A stretch of DNA of 64,000 bases from Nitrosospira sp. Its GTDB lineage: Bacteria > Pseudomonadota > Gammaproteobacteria > Burkholderiales > Nitrosomonadaceae. The notes beneath the pieces were generated by a model. The model searched no databases. It was not told the origin of the DNA and saw only the letters and a program-made list of their open reading frames with translations. Of this stretch, positions 1 through 9,823 are shown piece by piece (the first letter of the stretch is position 1; each line of letters opens with the position of its first letter). The position numbers and the translations under genes were made by a program. Location: assembly GCA_013821425.1 (NCBI GenBank), contig JACDGV010000013.1:25569-89568 (forward strand), in the 5' to 3' direction.

Positions 1-3000
1 CAATTGGACCTCCAGGTCCGCGCGCTGGCTGCCGCCCTTCAGGAACGTTTTGCAGCGGGGGAACGCGCTCTGCTACTCCTTGATAACGACGAGCATTACG
101 TTGTTGGCTTCTTTGCCTGCCTTTATGCGGGATTGATCGCTGTGCCCGTTTTTCCCCCGGAAGCGGTGCGTGAGCGGCACTTGGCGCGGTTGCTTGCTAT
201 CGCCGCTGATGCGGAAGCGCGCTGCATTCTTACTACAACGGAAATGATGCCGCTAATTGGCCGCGCGGCCGTGGAACAATTTTCTTGCGCGACCGTAGTT
301 GCAGTGGATGCGGTGAACCCTGATGAGGCATCCGCGTGGCGCGAATATATGCCGAAAAACCAGGATATCGCGTTCCTGCAATATACCTCTGGTTCCACTT
401 CTACTCCGAAGGGGGTGATGGTCAGCCATGACAACCTGATGGTGAACGCGAGGGCCTTCGAACAGAGCATGTCGATCAGCGCTGAGGACACCTTCGTGAG
501 TTGGTTGCCGCTATACCATGACCTTGGTCTGATTGGCGGTTTGCTGCAGCCTATCCACCGTGGCATTCCTGCCGTGCTGATGAAGCCCCGATTTTTTATC
601 GAGCGGCCCGTGCGATGGCTCGAAGCGATCTCTCGTCACCGCGCTACTGTGAGCGGCGCTCCGAATTTCGCTTTTCAGCTATGCGTAGAGCGAGTCAGGA
701 ATGCACAGCTGCAGGAGCTCGATTTATCGAGCTGGCGCGTCGCCTTTTGCGGCGCGGAACCAGTAAGGCACGGCACCATGAGCGCGTTCATTGAACGCTT
801 TGCGCACGTTGGATTAGAGGCAGGGGCCATTTATCCCTGTTACGGGCTGGCTGAAGCCACGCTCTTGATCACCGGGGGCACGCGCGGGGATGGCATGGAG
901 GCACATCGCTTCTCCGCTAAGATGCTGGCGCAAGGCAGAGCTGAGGTGGCGGAACAGGGAACGTCAGTGGTGGCTTGCGGAGCTCCGGTACCGGAGCATA
1001 CCGTTCGAATCGTCGAACCCGAAACGTTGGCCCAACTGACCGACGGCAAAGTGGGTGAAATCTGGATAGGCGGGCCAAGCCTTACTCGAGGCTACTGGAG
1101 ACGTTCCCGGGAAACGGCCGCGACTTTTGTCACCCACGATAACAGACGCTGGCTGCGCACGGGTGATCTGGGCTTTATCTACGGGGGGCAAGTCTACATT
1201 GCAGGCCGGCACAAGGATCTAATCATCATACGCGGCCAGAATGTTTACCCGGAGGACCTTGAACAGGCGGTGGAGGAAGAGGTCGAGGCCGCGCGAAAGG
1301 GGCGGGTTGCCGCGTTCCCGGTAGAAACAGAGATGGGAGAGGGCGTTGGCATCGCAGTTGAGATATCCCGCGGCATGCAGAAACTTATTGCCGTCGAGGC
1401 CCTGGTGCGAGCATTGAGCGAAGCAGTTAGCGTAAGTTGCCATGAGGCTCTGTCGGTGGTCGTGCTGCTGAATCCCGGCGCTTTGCCCAAGACTTCCAGC
1501 GGAAAATTGCAACGTGGGGCCTGTCGCCAGGGATGGCGCGAACGCACGCTGGATGCTTATGCCATTTACGAGTACGGCAGATTCGTGCTCGGCGGGAGCA
1601 CTCAGCCACTGCAAGCCTCGATTGATGAAACCGAGATGGCGCTGATATCTATCTGGGAGACCGTCCTGAACCGCCATGGTCTGGGGCGCGAGGACCATTT
1701 TTTTGCCAGCGGCGGTAACTCGCTCGCCGCTGTGCAAGCCGCCGCACGTACCGCCGATCATTGGCATATCGATTTCTCCGTGCGCAGCCTCTTCGAGAAC
1801 CCGCGATTGCATGAGTGCGCGACGGAAATCAAGCGTCTTGTATCTACCGGCGTTTCCCCGCGCGGGGCGAGTATCAGCATATTGCCAACCGGGTCCCGAA
1901 CCCATCCGGCGGATTCTTTGCCCCTGTCTTTCGGGCAACAGCGTCTATGGTTTCTCTGGCAACTGGAGCCAACGAGCACCGCGTATCACATCAAGCACGC
2001 CCTGCGAGTCTCGGGACCAATCGATATGCAGGCGTTGCGAGCAAGTTTCGAAGATCTGATCCGGCGGCATGAGTCCTTGCGTACGATTTTTCGCTCTGGG
2101 GCGGACGGTTCAGCCGAGCAGGTGATCCAGCCGGTAGTGCAGTTCGGCATTTCATATATCGATTTGCGCGAAACAGTTATGCAGGAGGGAGAAGCGCGAG
2201 CCGCGGAAGAAGCGGATCGCTTTGTTTCAGTCCCCTTCGACCTCACGAAAGGGCCGCTGCTGCGAGTCGCGTCAATTGTGTTGGCAGAGGATGAGCACAT
2301 CCTCGTGATAGCGATGCATCACGTCATCTCGGATGGCACCTCAATGCAGATCATGTTCGATGAACTTGCGACCGGTTATGTCGCCCACGTGCAAGGCGAA
2401 CCGGTGCGCCAGGATAAGCTGCCGATTCGGTATTCCGACTACGCCGCATGGCAGCGAAAATGGCTGGGAGCGGGGGGAAAGGACCGGCAGTTATCCTACT
2501 GGCGGGATTACCTGGGCAATGAAGACACGGTATTGACGCTGCCAACAGATCGTCCACGGCAGCCGATAGCAAACTACCAGGCGGCACGATATGCCTTCGA
2601 CTTGCCTCCCGACGTATTGAGCGGATTGCGCGACTTGGCCCAAGGCCGGGGCGCTACGCTCTTCATGACATTGCTCGCTGGCTTTCAGGCTTTGCTGTAT
2701 CGCTACACCGGACAGCCGGATATTCGTGTCGGCGTGCCGGTCGCTAACCGCAACAGGGTTGAAACTGCCGGCCTGATTGGTTTTTTTGTGAATACGCAGG
2801 TGTTGCGCAGTCTGTTGCATGGCCGCCTGGAGCTCGAAAAGCTTCTGGATCTGGTACGGGAATCCACGATCGATGCGCAAGCTAATCAGGACCTGCCGTT
2901 CGAACAATTGGTCGAATCGTTGAGACCCGAGCGAAGTTTAAGTCATAGTCCACTATTTCAGGTAACGATCAATCACCTGGTTACGAATCGTCGCAAGCTC

Positions 3001-5136
3001 CAGCAACTTCCTGGATTGAAGGTCACCGATTTACTGCTCCCTGAGCAGGCCGCTCAGTTCGAGCTGACCCTCGAGACAGTTGAATCACCAGACGGCACCG
3101 TACGCGCCAGCTTTATTTATGCCTCGGACCTGTTTAATCCTTCCACTATAGAACGGCTGGGCCATCACTACGTTGACATGCTTCGCGCGTTAGCAGAACA
3201 ACCGCGGCAGGCGATCGGAGATGTCCCGCTCCTGAGCGAACGGGATACAGCGCAACTCAGGAGCTGGGGAGTAAATGAGCCCAGGCCCGCAACGGCACAG
3301 TTCGTACACTGGCAGATAGCGGTGCAAGCAGAGAAATGTCCTGAGGCTACTGCCCTAGTCTTCGGCGATACCGAATTGACGTACGCGGAACTGAATCACC
3401 GATCGAACCGGTTGGCGCATCTTCTCATCGGATTTGGGGTAAAGCCGGAAACAAAAGTCGGTATTTCAATAGAACGTTCCATCGATATGATCGTCGGTCT
3501 CCTAGCCATCCTTAAGGCAGGAGGAGGGTACGTGCCATTGGATCCTGATTATCCCCGCGAGCGCCTGAACTACATCATGGAAGACAGCGACATTAAGTTG
3601 CTGTTGACTGAAAGCCATATCAAGGCGCGCATACCAGATCTTCCCGGTCTCGAAGTGCTGGAACTTGACGCGCTCGATTTGAGCGTCGGCACACACAACA
3701 ACCCGGAAGTCGCAATCCATAACGAGAATCTGGCTTACGTCATCTATACCTCTGGATCGACCGGCAGGCCTAAAGGTGTCGCGGTTACGCACGGTCCCCT
3801 GGCAATGCATCTGACCGCAATCAAACAAATCTACGACGTACGGCCGGGAGATCGAGAGTTAATGTTTTTCTCGATGAATTTCGACGCCGCCGGGGAGCAA
3901 TGGATTACACCATTATGCGAAGGCGGGACCCTTGTGCTGTCACCCGCCCGCAGCGTGGCAAGCGATAGCTTTGCCGACCTGATTGCAACGTACGGGATAA
4001 CAACGTTGCACTTGCCTCCGGCTTATTTGCGTCTGCTTCTCCCGTTGGTGCGCAAAGACGAATCTTCTGTCCGCACCTGTATAGCAGGCGGCGAAGCGTG
4101 GTTTGCGGCAGACCTCGCGGCGACACGGGAGGCTTTTCCGAACGTTCGCCTTGTCAATGCCTATGGCCCAACTGAAGCGGTTATCACCCCCGCAGCCTGG
4201 ATAGGCGATGGCAAAACGTATCCCCTTGGAGATTATGCCCCAATTGGACGTGCCGTTGGCCAACGAAGCCTGTATGTGCTTGATGACGACCTCAATCTCG
4301 TGCCCGCCGGTACGCCAGGTGAGCTTTATGTAGGAGGGCTGGGCATGGCACGCGGTTATCTTAATCGCCCGGCACTCACTGGTGATCGATTTGTCGCTGA
4401 CCCTTTCTGCCAGACGGGGGGCCGCCTTTATCGTACGGGAGACCTGGTGCGTTGGCAGGGTGATGGACAACTGGAATATATGGGCCGCCTCGACCAGCAG
4501 ATCAAGATTCGCGGTTTCCGCGTTGAACTCGGCGAGATCGAAGCGCAGTTGCTGGGCCAGGCCGGTGTTCGTGACGCGGTAGTCATAGCAAGCGAGAGCC
4601 GCAATGGGGTGCGTTTGATCGCCTACGTGGTTGCTCACACCGGGGTACTCCTTAGCGCGATGACATTGAAAACAGCGCTAGGCACTGTTCTCCCTGACTA
4701 TATGCTTCCCAGTGCAACCGTGTTCCTGACGGCTCTGCCACTCAGCCCCAACGGAAAGGTCGACCGCAACGCTCTGCCTTTACCAGAGCAGTTCAACGAA
4801 CAGGATTACCATGCGCCCGTGAGCGCGATCGAAACAATGATTTCCGAGGTCTGGGCAGAAATTCTGGAGGTTCCCCGCGTGGGGCTGAATAGCAATTTTT
4901 TCGATCTTGGAGGCCATTCGCTGTTACTAATTAAGGCCCAAAGCAAGCTGGAAGAGCGTCTGAATACTCGCATTGCCATTATCGATCTTTTTCGTCACAC
5001 CACCGTGGCCAGCCTGGCGAAATTTCTTGGCGAGGAACCTTCAGAGAACTTGTCCTTGCCACGCCACCAGGAGCGCGCGCGGCGGCAACGCGGCACTTTT
5101 ATTCAACGGAAGCATGGAGCAGGGAGGACGAATTGA
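1..5136 (+). CDS. Loading NRPS: FAAL-ACP-C-A-PCP (5' partial)
   Basis: This protein starts a lipopeptide: a fatty acyl-AMP ligase activates a fatty acid, loads it on an ACP, and a C-A-PCP module joins it to amino acid 1. Counting residues from base 4, the FAAL spans about 1-520 (TSGSTSTPKG near 128, then a PLYHDLG segment typical of FAALs). The ACP (GGNSL) is near 570, C about 635-1080 (HHVISDG near 773), A about 1095-1590 (YTSGSTG near 1248) and PCP (LGGHSL) near 1635. The frame is open to base 1, and the first residues align inside an FAAL, so roughly 40-50 residues lie upstream; the TTG at base 4 is not the true start. The pocket residues I read by eye are D-A-E-H-I-G-A-I-T. The stop overlaps the next start (TGATG), implying translational coupling. 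Confidence 0.93.
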   Translation, partial: QLDLQVRALAAALQERFAAGERALLLLDNDEHYVVGFFACLYAGLIAVPVFPPEAVRERHLARLLAIAADAEARCILTTTEMMPLIGRAAVEQFSCATVVAVDAVNPDEASAWREYMPKNQDIAFLQYTSGSTSTPKGVMVSHDNLMVNARAFEQSMSISAEDTFVSWLPLYHDLGLIGGLLQPIHRGIPAVLMKPRFFIERPVRWLEAISRHRATVSGAPNFAFQLCVERVRNAQLQELDLSSWRVAFCGAEPVRHGTMSAFIERFAHVGLEAGAIYPCYGLAEATLLITGGTRGDGMEAHRFSAKMLAQGRAEVAEQGTSVVACGAPVPEHTVRIVEPETLAQLTDGKVGEIWIGGPSLTRGYWRRSRETAATFVTHDNRRWLRTGDLGFIYGGQVYIAGRHKDLIIIRGQNVYPEDLEQAVEEEVEAARKGRVAAFPVETEMGEGVGIAVEISRGMQKLIAVEALVRALSEAVSVSCHEALSVVVLLNPGALPKTSSGKLQRGACRQGWRERTLDAYAIYEYGRFVLGGSTQPLQASIDETEMALISIWETVLNRHGLGREDHFFASGGNSLAAVQAAARTADHWHIDFSVRSLFENPRLHECATEIKRLVSTGVSPRGASISILPTGSRTHPADSLPLSFGQQRLWFLWQLEPTSTAYHIKHALRVSGPIDMQALRASFEDLIRRHESLRTIFRSGADGSAEQVIQPVVQFGISYIDLRETVMQEGEARAAEEADRFVSVPFDLTKGPLLRVASIVLAEDEHILVIAMHHVISDGTSMQIMFDELATGYVAHVQGEPVRQDKLPIRYSDYAAWQRKWLGAGGKDRQLSYWRDYLGNEDTVLTLPTDRPRQPIANYQAARYAFDLPPDVLSGLRDLAQGRGATLFMTLLAGFQALLYRYTGQPDIRVGVPVANRNRVETAGLIGFFVNTQVLRSLLHGRLELEKLLDLVRESTIDAQANQDLPFEQLVESLRPERSLSHSPLFQVTINHLVTNRRKLQQLPGLKVTDLLLPEQAAQFELTLETVESPDGTVRASFIYASDLFNPSTIERLGHHYVDMLRALAEQPRQAIGDVPLLSERDTAQLRSWGVNEPRPATAQFVHWQIAVQAEKCPEATALVFGDTELTYAELNHRSNRLAHLLIGFGVKPETKVGISIERSIDMIVGLLAILKAGGGYVPLDPDYPRERLNYIMEDSDIKLLLTESHIKARIPDLPGLEVLELDALDLSVGTHNNPEVAIHNENLAYVIYTSGSTGRPKGVAVTHGPLAMHLTAIKQIYDVRPGDRELMFFSMNFDAAGEQWITPLCEGGTLVLSPARSVASDSFADLIATYGITTLHLPPAYLRLLLPLVRKDESSVRTCIAGGEAWFAADLAATREAFPNVRLVNAYGPTEAVITPAAWIGDGKTYPLGDYAPIGRAVGQRSLYVLDDDLNLVPAGTPGELYVGGLGMARGYLNRPALTGDRFVADPFCQTGGRLYRTGDLVRWQGDGQLEYMGRLDQQIKIRGFRVELGEIEAQLLGQAGVRDAVVIASESRNGVRLIAYVVAHTGVLLSAMTLKTALGTVLPDYMLPSATVFLTALPLSPNGKVDRNALPLPEQFNEQDYHAPVSAIETMISEVWAEILEVPRVGLNSNFFDLGGHSLLLIKAQSKLEERLNTRIAIIDLFRHTTVASLAKFLGEEPSENLSLPRHQERARRQRGTFIQRKHGAGRTN

Positions 5137-8100
5137 TGGACCATTCAGAAGAGTTGTCGGAGAGACCCGAGGTCGATATCGCGATTATCGGTATGGCAGG
5201 CCGATTTCCGGGGGCCGACGATGTCGAGACTTTCTGGCGTAATTTGCGGGATGGCGTGGAGTCGGTTACTTTCTTCACTGATGAAGAATTGGCAGCGCGT
5301 GGAGTTCGAGCGAAGGTGCTGGAAGATCCACACTACGTAAAAGCCAGCGCTAGGCTGGACGGAGTGGATCTCTTCGATGCCCCGTTTTTCGGTTATACGC
5401 CACGCGAGGCGGCCGAGACAGATCCACAGCACCGGCTCTTCCTGGAAGTGGCCTGGCAGGCCCTGGAAGATGCAGGCTATGACGCCTCAACTTACGGTGA
5501 CCCGATTGGCGTGTACGCTGGTTGCGGAGTAAACACCTATTTATTGCTGAATCTGTTTTCAAATGGACGCTTCTCGGACATGCAGGATATCTCCTCCCTG
5601 CAAAGCTTGATGAATGGCAATAATAAGGATTCGATGACGACTACTGTTTCCTACAAGCTCAATCTCAGGGGACCTGGTATTACCATTCAGACCGCCTGCT
5701 CGACCTCCCTCGCGGCGGTACACATGGCCAGCCGTGGGCTGCTCAATCACGAGGCGGATATGGCAATTGCAGGCGGTGTCTGGGTCAATCAATTGCACGA
5801 TGACGGTTATCGTTACCAGCCAGGAGCAATTCTTTCACCTGATGGTCACTGCCGCGCCTTTGATGCAAAGGCCGCGGGTACTGTTATCGGAAGCGGCGTC
5901 GGGGTCGTGGTGTTGAAACGGCTCGCAGATGCCCTGGCCGATGGTGACACTGTTCATGCGGTGATTAAAGGTTCGGCTATTAACAACGACGGTTCAGCCA
6001 AAATAGGTTATACCGCCCCCAGCGTCGCAGGGCAGGCCGAAGTGATCCTCGCGGCGCAAGCCAATGCGGACGTGCCGGCGGATACGATCAGTTATATCGA
6101 AGCGCATGGCACTGGGACTACCATCGGTGACCCTATCGAGGTTGCGGCGTTGACCCAAGCGTTTCGCGAAAGTACTCAGCGGCGTGAATTTTGCGGGATC
6201 GGTTCGGTCAAGACCAACGTTGGCCATCTGGACGCAGCAGCAGGGGTTGCGGGGTTGATCAAAACCGTGCTGGCGCTGAAGCATAGGCTTCTGCCGCCCA
6301 GCCTGAATTTTGAGCAAGCTAATCCCGAGATCGATTTTTCTTCGAGCCCGTTTTATGTCAACACGATCAGCAGGGCCTGGCCCGACGGCTCGACACCTCG
6401 TCGCGCAGGGGTGAGCTCCTTTGGGATCGGCGGCACAAACGTTCATGTGGTTATAGAAGAACCCCCGTTGGCGGTATCCTCCGGGCCATCCCGGAACTGC
6501 CAGATACTTACACTTTCCGCGCGCAGCAGAAAGGCGCTGGACACGATGGCTGTCCGTTTGCACGACAGGTTAACAGCGCATCCCGAGTTACCGCTCGCCG
6601 ATGTTGCCTACACGCTCCAAACCGGCAGAAAAGGTTTCGCCCACCGCGCTATCGCACTTTGCCATGACGGTAACGATGCGCTCAGCCTTTTAGAGAATCA
6701 GGAGTCGCCCCGCTTCCTCACTGGGCAGGTAATGCTCGAAAAGCGTGCGGTAGCTTTTCTTTTCCCAGGTCAGGGAGCCCAGTATGTCAATATGGCTCGG
6801 GATCTATACCACGACGAGCCCGTTTTCCGCCGGGAAGTCGACCGCTGTGTGGATTTGCTGAAGCCGTATCTTGATTTCGATTTGCTGGCGCTGCTGTATC
6901 CCGGTTCAGACAAGGCTGATGAGGCTGAGTTGTCGGCACGGGTCGCACAAACCGAAGTGACGCAGCCAGCACTCTTTATCGTGGAATATGCATTGGCCCG
7001 GTTGTGGATGTCATGGGGCATCATCCCCACGGCAATGATAGGGCATAGTGTCGGAGAGTACGTGGCCGCTTGCCTGGCAGAAGTGTTCTCTTTAGAAGAC
7101 GCACTGCGTCTGGTTACGATGCGGGCACGCCTGTTACAGCGCATGGAAACCGGAGCGATGCTCTCGGTCATGCTGCCGGAAGCGGAAATCACGCCTTATT
7201 TGAATGTAAATTGTGATCTAGCAGCCGTCAATGGGCCAGAGCTTTGCGTTCTGTCCGGCTCGTCGGAGGCGATTGAAACGGTCGAAACCGATCTCCGGAA
7301 TAAAGGGATTGTTACCCGCAGGCTGCATGTTTCTCATGCGTTTCATTCCGCCATGGTAGAGCCGATGTTGCCTGTTTTTGTGGAGATGGTGGCGAAGACC
7401 GAGCTGCGTCATCCGAAAATTCCCTTTCTGTCGAATGTCAGTGGCGACTGGATAACGGCGCAAGAAACGACCGACCCCAATTATTGGGGACGGCATATGC
7501 GCCAGACTGTACGTTTTGGCGATGGCTTGCGCGAGCTGCTGAGTAATCCTGCCCGGATTCTGCTGGAGGTGGGGCCCGGTGAAACGTTGACTACGATCGC
7601 AAAGCGGCATCGCGAAACAAAACCGGAACACCTTGTTCTTTCCTCTTTACCCCACCCGCCCCAAGCTCATCTTTCTTCGAATCATTTTTACCTTTGTCTG
7701 GGCAAACTATGGTTAAGCGGGCTGCCCATTGACTGGAAAACTTTCTACGCCGGTGAGCGGCGCCACCGCGTGCCATTGCCGACTTACCCGTTCGAACGTC
7801 AGTCATACTGGGTCAAGCCCGAAGCCCATAGCAATGAAGCCCCGACCAAAGGTGCAAATAACGCCGGATGGCACCTGGAGGGGAGGAATCGATCAGACGC
7901 CCGCTCGCTCGACCACTGGTTTTATGCTCCCTCATGGCGACGTGCTGAAAGCGCTGTCCCGCACTGCTTGCTCGCCAAGCGCACCGGGTCCCTGGTAATT
8001 TTCAAGGATGAGCACCACCTTGGCAGCGCGCTGATCACGCATTTGTTAACCCATGGAATCGAGCCCGTAGTGGTTTCCGCCGGGTCCAACTTTCAGCGGC

Positions 8101-9743
8101 AGAACAAGGATCACTACACGGTTCGCCCCGGGCAACGACAAGACTACGATCTGCTGCTGCGCAACATGCGCGATGATGGCAGGACCATCAGCCATATTTT
8201 TCATCTCTGGAGCATGACTACGGAGAGCGAGGTGCGGTCTCAAGTTGAAAGTTTGGCGAAAAACTTCTTTAGCTTGTTCTATTTCGCGCAAGCTCTGGAG
8301 AGCGTTAAAGGGCTTATTCCTGCTGGTGCGAAGGTCGAAGTTACGGTTATCACCAACCAGTTGGAGGATGTAACTGGCAGCGAACAACTTAGTCCGGAAA
8401 AAGCATTCTTGCTTGGACCTTGCAAAGTCATTCCGCAAGAATATTCCTATCTGACGTGCCGCCTCGTCGATGTCGAATTGCAGATAGTCGACCGGAGCGC
8501 AAAGACGCGGCTCGTCGGGCAGATTCTAGCCGAAGCTCAAGCGGCTTCTGCCGCATCCATTGTTGCCTATCGAGGACCGCATCGCTGGATTCAGACCTTC
8601 GAGCCCATCCAGTGCCTGCCTGCCACACGAGATTGTCTCAGGCCGAGCGGAGTTTACTTCATTACCGGCGGGCTGGGCGGAATCGGGCTGACGCTGGCCG
8701 AACATTTTGCCCGGACCCGGAAGGCAAAACTGGTGCTACTGGGCCGTTCTCCCATCCCATCGCGGGAACACTGGCCAAAGGTACTGTCAACAATGGATAA
8801 CGCGGATCCGGCCCGGTGCAAGATAGAGAAGGTGATGCAGCTGGAAACGTTTGGTGCAGAGGTGCTCGTATTGCAGGCGGATGTAGCGAACCAGGCGGAG
8901 CTGAAAGCAGCCGTTGCTCAGACACACCAGCGCTTCGGCGCCATTCACGGCGTTATTCATTCAGCGGGCGAAGTCGGCAGCGGGCTGATTTCGGCGAAAA
9001 CAGACGATATGGTTACAAGGGTATTTGCTCCCAAGCTACAGGGAACGCATGCATTGCAGGCCGTATTCAAGGGCGAACAGCTGGATTTCATGATTCTGTG
9101 TTCATCGCTAGCGTCGATAGCAGGGGGCCTCAGCAAAGTCGATTATTGCGCAGCCAATGCCTATCTTGACGCGGTCGCCCGCGCTGCTTATCGCGAATCG
9201 ACATTTCCAGTGATCTCTGTCAACTGGGACAGCTGGAGGGAAGTCGGGATGGCGGCAAATATGGCGATGCCGGATGGAGTAGGAATTGCCCCGAACGAGG
9301 GGATAGAGGCTTTCGAGCGCATCGTGAACAGTGGGGCAAGGCCCCAGGTGATCGTGTCCACCCTCGATTTGAACGCCCGGCTCAGCCAAACTCAGGAAGA
9401 CCTGGTTGCCCAGCCTTTTGCATTCGCTGGCACAAAAAAGCAGGCGGAGGAGCGGAGATATCCCAGGCCGGCATTGCAGACCATGTTTATTTCTCCCGAC
9501 AGCGAACTGGAGAAAAGTATTGCCGAAATCTGGCAGAGCCTGCTCGGAATGGACGCCATTGGCACCGATGACAATTTGTTTGAACTTGGCGGCGATTCCT
9601 TGCTGGGTATACAACTGCTTTCCCGGGTTAGGGCGGCTTTTGGGGTTGACATGCACCCCGCGGATTTCTTCAGGTCTCCCACCATTGCAGGCCTGGCTGA
9701 GCTGGTTGAAACAAAACTGCTTGACGAGATTGAGTGCTCATGA
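5136..9743 (+). CDS. Type I PKS module KS-AT-KR-ACP
   Basis: A single-module polyketide synthase that adds one C2 unit to the acyl-aminoacyl chain and reduces the beta-keto group to a hydroxyl. The KS begins near residue 14, with Cys188 in TACSTS, a His in EAHGTGT near 324 and another in KTNVGHL near 363. The AT has GHSVGE near 635 and HAFH near 734, the motif expected for malonyl-CoA. The KR has an NADPH-binding TGGLGGIG near 1175 and a catalytic S-Y-N set ending in YCAAN near 1336. The ACP has LGGDSL near 1484. I see no DH, ER or methyltransferase, so a beta-hydroxy product is inferred. I chose the ATG overlapping the upstream TGA rather than the TTG three bases earlier. It sits between NRPS modules, so its unit should be internal and statine-like. 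Confidence 0.93.
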   Translation: MDHSEELSERPEVDIAIIGMAGRFPGADDVETFWRNLRDGVESVTFFTDEELAARGVRAKVLEDPHYVKASARLDGVDLFDAPFFGYTPREAAETDPQHRLFLEVAWQALEDAGYDASTYGDPIGVYAGCGVNTYLLLNLFSNGRFSDMQDISSLQSLMNGNNKDSMTTTVSYKLNLRGPGITIQTACSTSLAAVHMASRGLLNHEADMAIAGGVWVNQLHDDGYRYQPGAILSPDGHCRAFDAKAAGTVIGSGVGVVVLKRLADALADGDTVHAVIKGSAINNDGSAKIGYTAPSVAGQAEVILAAQANADVPADTISYIEAHGTGTTIGDPIEVAALTQAFRESTQRREFCGIGSVKTNVGHLDAAAGVAGLIKTVLALKHRLLPPSLNFEQANPEIDFSSSPFYVNTISRAWPDGSTPRRAGVSSFGIGGTNVHVVIEEPPLAVSSGPSRNCQILTLSARSRKALDTMAVRLHDRLTAHPELPLADVAYTLQTGRKGFAHRAIALCHDGNDALSLLENQESPRFLTGQVMLEKRAVAFLFPGQGAQYVNMARDLYHDEPVFRREVDRCVDLLKPYLDFDLLALLYPGSDKADEAELSARVAQTEVTQPALFIVEYALARLWMSWGIIPTAMIGHSVGEYVAACLAEVFSLEDALRLVTMRARLLQRMETGAMLSVMLPEAEITPYLNVNCDLAAVNGPELCVLSGSSEAIETVETDLRNKGIVTRRLHVSHAFHSAMVEPMLPVFVEMVAKTELRHPKIPFLSNVSGDWITAQETTDPNYWGRHMRQTVRFGDGLRELLSNPARILLEVGPGETLTTIAKRHRETKPEHLVLSSLPHPPQAHLSSNHFYLCLGKLWLSGLPIDWKTFYAGERRHRVPLPTYPFERQSYWVKPEAHSNEAPTKGANNAGWHLEGRNRSDARSLDHWFYAPSWRRAESAVPHCLLAKRTGSLVIFKDEHHLGSALITHLLTHGIEPVVVSAGSNFQRQNKDHYTVRPGQRQDYDLLLRNMRDDGRTISHIFHLWSMTTESEVRSQVESLAKNFFSLFYFAQALESVKGLIPAGAKVEVTVITNQLEDVTGSEQLSPEKAFLLGPCKVIPQEYSYLTCRLVDVELQIVDRSAKTRLVGQILAEAQAASAASIVAYRGPHRWIQTFEPIQCLPATRDCLRPSGVYFITGGLGGIGLTLAEHFARTRKAKLVLLGRSPIPSREHWPKVLSTMDNADPARCKIEKVMQLETFGAEVLVLQADVANQAELKAAVAQTHQRFGAIHGVIHSAGEVGSGLISAKTDDMVTRVFAPKLQGTHALQAVFKGEQLDFMILCSSLASIAGGLSKVDYCAANAYLDAVARAAYRESTFPVISVNWDSWREVGMAANMAMPDGVGIAPNEGIEAFERIVNSGARPQVIVSTLDLNARLSQTQEDLVAQPFAFAGTKKQAEERRYPRPALQTMFISPDSELEKSIAEIWQSLLGMDAIGTDDNLFELGGDSLLGIQLLSRVRAAFGVDMHPADFFRSPTIAGLAELVETKLLDEIECS

Positions 9744-9823
9744 TTGATCAGTTTGCGGTGCTGGGGAAGGGTATAGAGGCCGGCGATATCTCGTGGGCTC
9801 GCTGCACACGCCGTTTATCATGA
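9740..9823 (+). other. 27-codon bridging mini-ORF between PKS and NRPS genes
   Basis: An ATG overlaps the PKS stop as ATGA (9740-9743), and this frame runs 27 codons to a TGA at 9821-9823. That stop itself overlaps, again as ATGA, the ATG at 9820 that best fits the next NRPS. The two back-to-back overlaps could let ribosomes terminate and restart across the 76-base gap, because no clear Shine-Dalgarno sequence precedes 9820. The 27-residue product resembles nothing I know. This is probably a coupling device or chance rather than a functional peptide. Confidence 0.3.
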
